A program made the position numbers and the translations under genes. This document shows positions 49,483 through 56,478 of a stretch of DNA of 64,000 nucleotides, piece after piece. The stretch lies in the NCBI GenBank assembly GCA_910577285.1, contig CAJTLO010000002.1, forward strand, positions 186,001-250,000, given 5' to 3'. Within the stretch, counting starts at the first letter, position 1. Each line of letters opens with the position of its first letter. The notes beneath the pieces were generated by a model. That model did not search any database, was not told the origin of the DNA, and was given only the letters and a program-made list of their open reading frames with translations. The DNA is from an uncultured Rikenellaceae bacterium (lineage in GTDB: Bacteria > Bacteroidota > Bacteroidia > Bacteroidales > Rikenellaceae).

Positions 49483-49559
49483 CCGCAGCGGAGCCTTTCG
49501 GCCCGTGCGCTCCCGGCCGGGGCGTATTGCATCGGATTCAACCAATAAAAACATACATA

Positions 49560-50024
49560 ATGCTCAAAGAGGGAGATAAGGCGCCTGATTTTTCGGGTGT
49601 CGACCAGGACGGGCGGACCGTGACGCTCGGTCAGTTCAGCGGGAAGAAACTGATACTCTATTTTTATCCGAAGGATAATACGACCGGATGTACGGCCGAG
49701 GCGTGCAGCCTGCGGGACGGTTATGCGGAGCTGAAGCGGAAGGGCTTCGAGATTGTCGGCGTGAGTCCCGACAGCCAGAAGTCGCATCGCGGTTTCGCCG
49801 ACAAGCACGAACTGCGTTTTACGTTGATTGCCGACACCGACAAATCCATCGCCTCCGCTTACGGCGTATGGGGATTGAAGAAGTTCATGGGGCGCGAGTA
49901 CATGGGGATTCTGCGCACTACCTTTATCATAAGCGGCGACGGAGTGATCGAGAAGGTTTTTACGAAGGTCGATACGAAGGATCATTTCCGTCAGATAGCC
50001 GGCACCTACCGGGAGGAGGCGTAG
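49560..50024 (+). CDS. bcp: thioredoxin-dependent peroxiredoxin (Bcp/PrxQ)
   Basis: 154 aa, complete. Reduces hydroperoxides with a reactive Cys in YPKDNTTGCTAEACSLRD (Cys ~44, with the resolving Cys five residues on). Thioredoxin-fold landmarks GDKAPDFSGVDQDG and LRTTFIISGDG are present. ATG 49560 follows an A-rich stretch; the frame is open further upstream but overlaps the waaA end. trxB in the same window would supply reductant via thioredoxin. Confidence 0.95.
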   Translation: MLKEGDKAPDFSGVDQDGRTVTLGQFSGKKLILYFYPKDNTTGCTAEACSLRDGYAELKRKGFEIVGVSPDSQKSHRGFADKHELRFTLIADTDKSIASAYGVWGLKKFMGREYMGILRTTFIISGDGVIEKVFTKVDTKDHFRQIAGTYREEA

Positions 50025-50226
50025 TGCCTTCCGTTGCGGTCGCGGTATCGTCGGTGCGGAGGTGTTGTCCGGAGTCGTTCCGGTGGCGCTTCGGTACGGG
50101 CATGTTGCGGCGCCTTCGTTACGGTCCGGTCGCCTGTCCGGCTTCGTGTTGCCATAAAGACGTCCCGCGGCATTGCGTGTGCCGGACTTCCGTCCGATTG
50201 TCGCACGGGAGGGCGTTTTCCTGCGG

Positions 50227-50308
50227 GAGCCCTGCAAAGCCGACTACCCCTCCTCGGGGAAGTGCCTTAACAAACAAGAGCAACTCGCAAGTAAACTTGC
50301 AGTTGCTC
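50227..50308. repeat. 82-bp repeat, copy 1
   Basis: Begins GAGCCCTGCAAAGCCGACTA and ends GCAGTTGCTC; matches copy 2 (50412-50493) except for two positions. The offset is 185 bp. Confidence 0.9.
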
Positions 50309-50411
50309 CATTCACGCTCCGCGACCGGGGTCGGTCCCCGGGACCTTCTGCAGAAGGTGTACCGGAAAAGCGGGGATTCACTTCGCTGCGCTCGTTGATC
50401 CCCGCAGGGGG

Positions 50412-50493
50412 GAGCTCTGCAAAGCCGACTACCCCTCCTCGGGGAAGTGCCTTAACAAACAAGAGCAACTCACAAGTAAACTTGCAGTTGCTC
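50412..50493. repeat. 82-bp repeat, copy 2
   Basis: Same unit as copy 1. Unlike copy 1 it continues into an inverted repeat that completes a 20-bp stem (50451-50470 with 50486-50505). Confidence 0.9.
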
Positions 50494-50505
50494 TTGTTTG
50501 TTAAG
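50451..50505 (-). terminator. 20-bp perfect hairpin, possible tRNA-Ser terminator
   Basis: CTTAACAAACAAGAGCAACT (50451-50470) is exactly complementary to 50486-50505. It lies ~30 bp past the tRNA-Ser 3' end on the minus strand; the U-content of the arm (TTGTTTGTTAAG) could aid termination. Confidence 0.5.
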
Positions 50506-50533
50506 ACCCGCACCTTGCGGCGCGGGTCGGCTT

Positions 50534-50623
50534 TGGCGGAAAGAGAGGGATTCGAACCCCCGGTACAGTTGCCCGTACACCGCATTTCGAGTGCGGCCCG
50601 TTCGACCACTCCGGCATCTTTCC
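50534..50623 (-). tRNA. tRNA-Ser (anticodon CGA)
   Basis: Acceptor GGAAAGA/TCTTTCC, anticodon stem CCGCA/TGCGG with loop CTCGAAA (anticodon CGA), long variable arm typical of tRNA-Ser, T-arm GGTTCGAATCC, discriminator G and encoded CCA. Reads UCG codons. Confidence 0.95.
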
Positions 50624-50785
50624 GTTGCATCGCAGGGGGCATATCCCTCCTGCTTACGGGCTACAAAAGTAATAATAATTTGCAAATTAACTACCGCTCG
50701 GAAAAAATTGCGTATTTAATTTGCGGAATCCGGCCCCGGAAAGGGGCCGGTTGTCGGTTGGCTGCCTTCGTGGCGGGCAGGGGGC

Positions 50786-51784
50786 TCAGCAGAAGGAGAC
50801 CGTTCCCCGGATGCCTTGCAGCGCCCGGGGCCGCAATTCGGCAGCCATTACGAAATGCGGCGGGAGGTCGCCCGTCGGCCGGATGCCGTAACGGGTCGTG
50901 GCGCGGAAACCGAAACGATGGTAATAGGCGGGGTCGCCGCACAGGAATGCCGCGCCGAACCCCATGGATCGGGCACGGCGCATGCCTTCTTTCAGCAAGA
51001 CTCCGCCCAGGCCCATACCGCGGTGGGCGGCGAGCACGGAGAGCGGAGCCACCAGCACCCCTTCGTAGCGGTTGCCGTCGGGGGAGGTCACCCGTGTCCG
51101 GGTGAACAGGACGTGTGCTACGGGTTGCTCTTCGTGGGTCGCTACCAAGGCGAGGTCGGGAATGTAATCATCCCCGGCCCGCAGCGCGGCCGCGAAATCC
51201 TGTTCCGCCCCGTCGCTGACTCGCGCCGTTTCGAAGGCCGTCCCGACGAGGCGGTAGAGCGTCTGCTCTTCGTCGGGGCGTTCGGGGCGGATGGCATAGC
51301 CTGCGGCGGACAGGGAGGAGGCGCGTAGGTCGAAACGGTAGATATGGGTCGCGGCTCCGTCCGGACCGTATCCCTCGCCGATGTACATGTAGCCGTACTT
51401 TTCGTAATATCCCTCCAGCTCGGTCGAGAGATAGAGGCTCCGGTAGCCCGCGCGGGCCGCATCGCTGCGGCACTGTTCCAGCAGCAGACCGGCGTAGCCG
51501 TGTCCGCGGAAAGGTTCGTCGATATAGAGTGCGCAAACCCAGGGATATAGGTCGTGGCGACTGATGAAATCGTTGGCGATGAGGCCGGCGCAACCGATAA
51601 CGGTTTCGGAATCCATGAGGAGGTACCATTGGGGGAGGGGACCGGCCGCATACAGCGATTCCGAGATGCAGTCCTCGTAGACCGCTTGCGGTACCTCCTT
51701 CCAGCGGGAGGAGATGTATGCTATGGCTTGCCCTGCGTATGCGGGGTGTTGCCGGACGGACAGGATGCGGGGAAGGTCGTTCAT
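50786..51784 (-). CDS. protein with two fused GNAT acetyltransferase domains
   Basis: 332 aa. The first GNAT domain (~1-155) has the acetyl-CoA loop ALYIDEPFRGHGYAGLLLEQC and ends with GYYEKYGYMYIG. The second (~163-332) has PLSVLAAHRGMGLGGVLLKEG and FLCGDPAYYHRFGF, resembling YhbS-type acetyltransferases. Both acetyl-CoA motifs (R/Q-x-x-G-x-G/A) look intact, so both halves could be active. Substrates are unknown. The fusion is head-to-tail with no long linker. Confidence 0.88.
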   Translation of the reverse strand: MNDLPRILSVRQHPAYAGQAIAYISSRWKEVPQAVYEDCISESLYAAGPLPQWYLLMDSETVIGCAGLIANDFISRHDLYPWVCALYIDEPFRGHGYAGLLLEQCRSDAARAGYRSLYLSTELEGYYEKYGYMYIGEGYGPDGAATHIYRFDLRASSLSAAGYAIRPERPDEEQTLYRLVGTAFETARVSDGAEQDFAAALRAGDDYIPDLALVATHEEQPVAHVLFTRTRVTSPDGNRYEGVLVAPLSVLAAHRGMGLGGVLLKEGMRRARSMGFGAAFLCGDPAYYHRFGFRATTRYGIRPTGDLPPHFVMAAELRPRALQGIRGTVSFC

Positions 51785-51869
51785 CTTCGGCGCGGGGGTG
51801 AGGTTTCGGTTGTGCGGGTAGGTGCTTCGCGTGCTGCCGGAGGCGGGGCGTCGTTGTCTTCCGCCCGGC

Positions 51870-52880
51870 TTACCGGCTTTCCAGTTTCCGCAGCTCTTTC
51901 CATACCAGGGCCGATGCGCCGAGGACGGCGGCGTTGGCTCCGTCGATGCCCGAGGGGAGCAGTTTCACCCGTCCCTTGTAGTTGCGCAGTAGATTGGCCT
52001 CCATGTGCCTTTTGGTGGGTTCCCATAACAGGTCGCCCGATTTGGCGAGTCCCCCGAAGAGGAAGATCGCTTCCGGGAAGGAGAAGGCGACGAAGTTGGC
52101 CAGCGCCTCGCCCAGGATCCGACCCGTCATCTCGAAAGCGGCCCGGGCCGCTTCGTCGCCGTCGAGGGCGGCTTCGGCGATCATCCGGGAGTCGAGGCAT
52201 TCGACCGCGACGCTTCGGAGCTTGCTGGGACGGGGATCGTCGGCCAGAATCTCCAGCATGGTGCGCACGATGCCCGTCGCGGAGACGTAGGTTTCGAGGC
52301 ATCCCCGGCGTCCGCAGCCGCAGCGCCTGCCTCCGGGCCGCACCGTCACGTGGCCCAGTTCGCCGGCTGTGCCGCCCTGGCCGTAGACCATTTCGCCGTT
52401 GGCCACGATGCCGCCTCCCAGGCCCGTGCCGAGTGTGATCTCGATGAAGTCGCGCATGCCGCGTGCCCCGCCGTAGATCATCTCGCCGATGGCGGCGGCG
52501 TTGGCGTCGTTGTCGACGACCACCGGCAGGGCGGGGTAGTGTTTCCTGACGGTTTCCACAAAGGGCACGGTCAGTATTTGCGCTCCCTGCGAACCGTCCG
52601 CCGCGTGCTCGTACCACCGGATGTTGATGGGATTCTCGGCCACGCCGCTGAAATAGTTGCCGTTCGGGGCGCCGATGCCGATCCCCGCCAGGGCGGCGTC
52701 GGGGCGGGTGCGCCGGAGCGACTCGATGTCCTGCACGAGTCGTTCCACGTAATCGTCGAAATAGGGATATGCCTTGGTCTTGAAGCTTCGTTCCCCTTGC
52801 ATGCGTCCTTGCGCGTCCACGAGTCCCGTGACGGTGTTCGTGCCGCCGATGTCGATTCCTATTGCCAGTTTTTCCGTCAT
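51870..52880 (-). CDS. ROK family sugar kinase (glucokinase-like)
   Basis: 336 aa from ATG 52880 (MTEKLAIGIDIGGTNTVTG). ATP-binding loop IGIDIGGTNT, catalytic Asp in VVVDNDANAAAIGE (~118-131), and the ROK zinc site HVTVRPGGRRCGCGRRGCLE with CxCGxxGCxE. No N-terminal helix-turn-helix, so it is a kinase rather than a ROK repressor. It probably phosphorylates glucose or an N-acetylated sugar. The promoter at 52989-53020 leaves a ~100-nt leader. The GNAT gene follows after 85 bp. Confidence 0.92.
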   Translation of the reverse strand: MTEKLAIGIDIGGTNTVTGLVDAQGRMQGERSFKTKAYPYFDDYVERLVQDIESLRRTRPDAALAGIGIGAPNGNYFSGVAENPINIRWYEHAADGSQGAQILTVPFVETVRKHYPALPVVVDNDANAAAIGEMIYGGARGMRDFIEITLGTGLGGGIVANGEMVYGQGGTAGELGHVTVRPGGRRCGCGRRGCLETYVSATGIVRTMLEILADDPRPSKLRSVAVECLDSRMIAEAALDGDEAARAAFEMTGRILGEALANFVAFSFPEAIFLFGGLAKSGDLLWEPTKRHMEANLLRNYKGRVKLLPSGIDGANAAVLGASALVWKELRKLESR

Positions 52881-53188
52881 GATAGCGTTGTGCTTGGATT
52901 TGTGCCTCTGTGCGTTCGCCCGGCCGGGATACGATGTCGGCTCTTTCCGGTATCGGAAAAGGTGCCGACGGACTTCCCGGCGAATTGGCAAAATTATCTA
53001 AAATACAATGATTGTGCAAAATCCCGCGGTTTTCCGTCTCGTTGACTTCGTCTTGGATATCCCGTCTCGGCAAAATCCGAATGCTATTCGGTTTTGCGCT
53101 CGACTTTCCGTATCTTTGCAGCGCAGGCCGTCCGAAGGAGCCAGGCGCTCCCTCCGGCGGTGTAACCGATTGATTCGATACGGAAATC
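52881..53188. other. divergent promoter region, 308 bp
   Basis: Holds the ROK kinase promoter on the minus strand and, on the plus strand, TATCTTTG at 53111-53118 as the -7 box of the polyprenyl synthase (~65-nt leader). No gene. Confidence 0.65.
52989..53020 (-). promoter_or_regulatory. ROK kinase promoter
   Basis: Minus strand: TTTG (53017-53020), 20 bp, TAATTTTG (52989-52996), exact matches to both boxes. Confidence 0.75.
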
Positions 53189-54163
53189 ATGTACAGCAAA
53201 GAAGAACTTTCGACCGTCATAGAGGAGTATGTTCATGCGCTCCCTTTCCCCGAAGAACCCGATTCGCTCTATGCCCCCATCGCCTATTCGCTCGAGCGGG
53301 GAGGCAAGCGGTTGCGGCCGCTGCTCGCCATGATGGCGTGCAATATCTTCAGCGACGATGTGGAGCGTGCGTTGCCCTGTGCGGCGGCGGTGGAGGTGTT
53401 CCACAACTTCACGTTGCTGCACGACGATATCATGGACAACGCTGCGGTGCGGCGCGGCAAACCTGCCGTGCATCGCAAGTGGGGCGCCAACAGCGCCATT
53501 CTCTCCGGCGATGCCATGATGATCTACTCCTACCGTCTGCTGGAGCGGGTCGATCCCGTCCTGCTGCCGGAGCTCTTCCCCATTTTCAACGACACCTCGC
53601 TGAAGGTGTGCGAGGGGCAGCAGTACGACATGGACTTTGAGTCCCTCGAACGGGTGCCCATGGACGATTATCTGCTCATGATATCGCTGAAGACCGCCGT
53701 GCTGCTGGCCGGGGCCACCGTGATGGGAGCGATATGCGGCGGGGCGTCGCGGGAGGACTGCGAGCGGCTCCATACGTTCGCCATGGAGCTCGGCATGGCT
53801 TTCCAGATACGCGACGACATTCTCGACAGCTACGGAACGCAGGCATCGCTCGGGAAAAAGATAGGCGGCGATATTATCGAAGGGAAGAAGACTTTCCTCA
53901 CTACCGACGCGATGGAGGTTGCCGACGAGGATACGCGCAGGCGGCTGGCCGGCCTGATGCACAACAGGGAGATGATCCCCGACGAAAAGGTGACGCGCGT
54001 ACTGGCCATCTACGATGCGCTCGGCGTACGCGAACGGGCCGAGGCGGCCGTGACGCGTTATACCGATCGGGCGACCGCTGCGCTCGCCGGCCTGTCGGTG
54101 CCGGCCGCAAGGCGGGAACCGATGGAGCGGCTTGCGCTCGAACTCACCAGCCGGTGGAGCTGA
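53189..54163 (+). CDS. polyprenyl (E-isoprenyl) diphosphate synthase
   Basis: 324 aa. Condenses isopentenyl diphosphate onto an allylic primer. The first Asp-rich motif LLHDDIMDNAAVRRGKP (D-D-x2-D, ~75-91) and second FQIRDDILDSYG (D-D-x2-D) are intact, with the GGKRLRPLLAMMA substrate-binding segment. The DDxxD spacing and length fit short-chain (C15/C20) or medium-chain synthases; residues before the first motif (FHNFTLL) suggest a short product, but chain length cannot be fixed by eye. It is 61 bp upstream of the U32 gene, likely one operon. Confidence 0.93.
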   Translation: MYSKEELSTVIEEYVHALPFPEEPDSLYAPIAYSLERGGKRLRPLLAMMACNIFSDDVERALPCAAAVEVFHNFTLLHDDIMDNAAVRRGKPAVHRKWGANSAILSGDAMMIYSYRLLERVDPVLLPELFPIFNDTSLKVCEGQQYDMDFESLERVPMDDYLLMISLKTAVLLAGATVMGAICGGASREDCERLHTFAMELGMAFQIRDDILDSYGTQASLGKKIGGDIIEGKKTFLTTDAMEVADEDTRRRLAGLMHNREMIPDEKVTRVLAIYDALGVRERAEAAVTRYTDRATAALAGLSVPAARREPMERLALELTSRWS

Positions 54164-54224
54164 TCCGGCATCTGCTCCGGAAACGGGGCGACAGCCTTTC
54201 GCAACGATCGACGATAGCATTTGA

Positions 54225-55490
54225 ATGATGGCAATAAAACGCAGCGACATAGAGATAATGGCCCCGGTCGGTTCCTACGAATCACTCAGGGCGGCCGTAG
54301 CGGCCGGCGCCGACTCGGTATATTTCGGCGTGGGAAAGCTGAACATGCGTTCCCGTTCGGCGGCCAACTTTACCCTCGACGACCTGGCCCGTATCGTGGA
54401 GATCGCCCGGCAGTACGGTATCAAAACCTATCTGACGGTCAATACGATTCTCTACGACGATGAGTTGGAAACCATGCACGCTGTCGTGGACCGTGCCCTG
54501 CGCGAAGGGGTCGATGCGGTGATAGCGTCGGACCAGGCCGCCATCCTGTATGCGCGGAGCGTGGGCATGGAGGTGCATATCTCCACGCAGCTCAACGTGT
54601 CGAACACCGAAACGCTGCGTTTCTACTCCCAGTGGGCGGACGTGGTGGTGCTCGCCCGCGAACTGGACCTGGACAGGATACGGTGTATACACGACAACAT
54701 TCGGGCTCAGCGGATATGCGGGCCCTCCGGGGAGCCGGTCAAGATAGAGATGTTCGCCCACGGTGCCCTTTGCATGGGCATATCGGGGAAGTGTTACCTG
54801 AGCCTGCACGAGTGCGGTGCCTCGGCCAACCGCGGGGCTTGCCGGCAGATATGCCGTCGTTCCTACGAGCTGCGCGATCGCGATACGGGCGAAACCATCG
54901 CCGTCGAGGGGCGTTACCTGCTCTCTCCGAAGGATCTGTGTACGCTGCCGTTCCTGGACCGCTTCATCGAGGCCGGCGTGCGCGTGCTCAAGATCGAGGG
55001 ACGTGCCCGGTCGGCGGAGTATGTGAAGCGCGTGGTGGAGACCTACGACGAGGCCTTGCGGGCCATCGAGGTCGGGGAGTATTCGCCGGAGCGGGTGGAG
55101 GGCTGGATGGAGCGTCTTTCGGAGGTGTTCAACCGGGGATTCTGGGGCGGTTATTACCAGGGTGCTCCCGTAGTGGAGCTCAGTGCCAATTACGGTTCGT
55201 CGGCCACGGTGCGGAAAGTATATGTCGGCAAGGTCACCAATTTCTTCAAGAAGATAGGCGTTGCGGAGATACAGGTGGAGGCTTCGCCGCTCGAGCGGGG
55301 TGCCCGTTACGTGGTGCTGGGCGAAACGACCGGTGCCCTCGAAGGGGTGGTCGACGAGGTGTATGTGGCCGAACGTCCCGCCGAGGTCGCTCCCCAGGGC
55401 GTTTTCTGTTCGGTGAAAACCCCGGAGCCTGTCCGCCGGGGCGACAAACTCTATAAGATCGTTCCCGCCGAGGAGGTGGTCACGCAGTAG
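54225..55490 (+). CDS. peptidase U32 family protein (TrhP/YegQ-like)
   Basis: 421 aa. U32 signature EMFAHGALCMGISGKCYLS (~174-192) is intact, followed by HECGASANRGACRQICRR, giving the four-Cys set thought to hold an iron-sulfur cluster. The N-terminal TIM-barrel part starts IEIMAPVGSYESLRAAVAAGADSVYFG. Family members such as TrhP act in prephenate-dependent 5-hydroxylation of uridine-34 in tRNA rather than as collagenases. The C-terminal beta domain (~330-420) fits this group. ATG 54225 or 54228 may be used. Confidence 0.9.
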   Translation: MMAIKRSDIEIMAPVGSYESLRAAVAAGADSVYFGVGKLNMRSRSAANFTLDDLARIVEIARQYGIKTYLTVNTILYDDELETMHAVVDRALREGVDAVIASDQAAILYARSVGMEVHISTQLNVSNTETLRFYSQWADVVVLARELDLDRIRCIHDNIRAQRICGPSGEPVKIEMFAHGALCMGISGKCYLSLHECGASANRGACRQICRRSYELRDRDTGETIAVEGRYLLSPKDLCTLPFLDRFIEAGVRVLKIEGRARSAEYVKRVVETYDEALRAIEVGEYSPERVEGWMERLSEVFNRGFWGGYYQGAPVVELSANYGSSATVRKVYVGKVTNFFKKIGVAEIQVEASPLERGARYVVLGETTGALEGVVDEVYVAERPAEVAPQGVFCSVKTPEPVRRGDKLYKIVPAEEVVTQ

Positions 55491-55518
55491 CGCGGCGCTT
55501 GTCGGGATTCTTTCGCTG

Positions 55519-55543
55519 CGGAAAGGTTCCTTTCCGCAGGCGT
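55519..55543 (+). terminator. possible terminator of the U32 gene
   Basis: GCGGAAAGG (~55518-55526) and CCTTTCCGC (~55530-55538) can pair, ~30 bp past the stop codon. No T-tail, so weak. Confidence 0.3.
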
Positions 55544-55750
55544 CATCGTCTGTTTGCAGGTTGCCGTATGTGCGGCGTGTTTCCCGTGTCGGCGGTTCGC
55601 CCCTTTTGCGTGTCGTCGGATGTCCCGTCGGGCGGTGCCGGATGGGGCCCTTCCGGTGCTCCCCGGCGTGGCGAGGGCTTCGAGGAGCTGTCTTTTGTCG
55701 GCGGAGATGCTTCGTCGTCGGCCCTGACGAAGATACCGGCCGGTAGTCGC

Positions 55751-56152
55751 TTACGGCAGTTGCGTGCTGCCGGGGAGAGCGGCGAGGAATCTTCGGATGG
55801 TCTCCGCCATCTTTTGCAACAGGGTATCCGGTGCGTCTCCGTTCAATGGGCGTGCATGGACGGCCGGTTTCGTTTCGGTATCATGCACGTGTATCCGGAA
55901 AGCGTATTTCCGGTTGTCGGTTTGGCGGACGGTCGCTTCCTGCCGGAGGGCGCCGTCGAACGGCGCGTCTATTTCCCGTTGCGTGCCTGTGCCGTCCGGC
56001 CGGATGTAGTTGCCGCAGGCGAGGAGGGGCGAGCGGAAACCGGCGGATGAATTCGTGACGGAAAAATCTTGCCCTGCGTGCCTCCATCCCTGTGCGGTTC
56101 GCGTTTCGTGTCCGTTTCGCCGGGGCATCTCCGCGGTGAATATCCGCTCCAT
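55751..56152 (-). CDS. possible protein, 133 aa, unknown
   Basis: ATG 56152 to TAA 55751. Begins MERIFTAEMPRRNG and ends RRFLAALPGSTQLP; the middle (FRIHVHDTETKPAVHA, LLQKMAETIRRFL) reads like a soluble mixed-fold protein with reasonable codon choice. The frame is open upstream to 56563, where it overlaps nrdJ. No domain, signal peptide or promoter is recognised, and overlapping ORFs exist on the plus strand. It could be non-coding. Confidence 0.3.
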   Translation of the reverse strand: MERIFTAEMPRRNGHETRTAQGWRHAGQDFSVTNSSAGFRSPLLACGNYIRPDGTGTQREIDAPFDGALRQEATVRQTDNRKYAFRIHVHDTETKPAVHARPLNGDAPDTLLQKMAETIRRFLAALPGSTQLP

Positions 56153-56424
56153 GAAATCGAACAGGCCGGTCCGTCCGAACGACCGAAAAAGCAGTCGTGC
56201 AGTTGTCGGTCCCTTCTGCCGGCGTTGTCCGAACGAAACCTCCCTATGGCTGACCTTCTTTTCCGACGCTTCGGTTATCGCCTCGCGGCCGCCGGGGAGG
56301 ATGGAGGAGAAGGTGCCGAGTCGCGGGTATTCCGGCTCCGTGAGGCCGGTCCGGACCGGTTTCACGAAACGCTCTTTGCGGTTCACGTTTTCGGAGTAGG
56401 TCGTTGCGGTTGTCGGTTGCAGGA

Positions 56425-56455
56425 ACGGCCACTGCTCCCCAGGAGCAGTGGCCGT
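56425..56455 (-). terminator. nrdJ terminator
   Basis: ACGGCCACTGCTCC (56425-56438), loop CCA, perfect complement 56442-56455. It lies 24 bp past the nrdJ stop; minus-strand tail TCCTGC is U-poor. Confidence 0.6.
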
Positions 56456-56478
56456 CCGGTTGGGTGTCGGGCAGCGTC

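Larger units (their letters stand above)
50025..50533. other. intergenic region, 509 bp, with dispersed repeat
   Basis: Contains two copies of an ~82-bp repeat (50227-50308 and 50412-50493) and several GC-rich hairpins, ending next to tRNA-Ser. ORFs crossing it are repeats in translation and are not called. Confidence 0.6.
55491..56478. other. long intergenic region, 988 bp
   Basis: Between convergent genes. Contains the nrdJ terminator (56425-56455) and one possible minus-strand ORF (55751-56152). 55491-55750 shows nothing recognisable apart from a short hairpin at ~55519-55545 (GCGGAAAGG/CCTTTCCGC). Confidence 0.5.

Noticed and set aside
56425..56455. Cobalamin riboswitch element (contains GCCACTG)
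   Set aside because: The sequence is one arm of a perfect hairpin downstream of nrdJ, so it is a terminator. No other riboswitch features are present.
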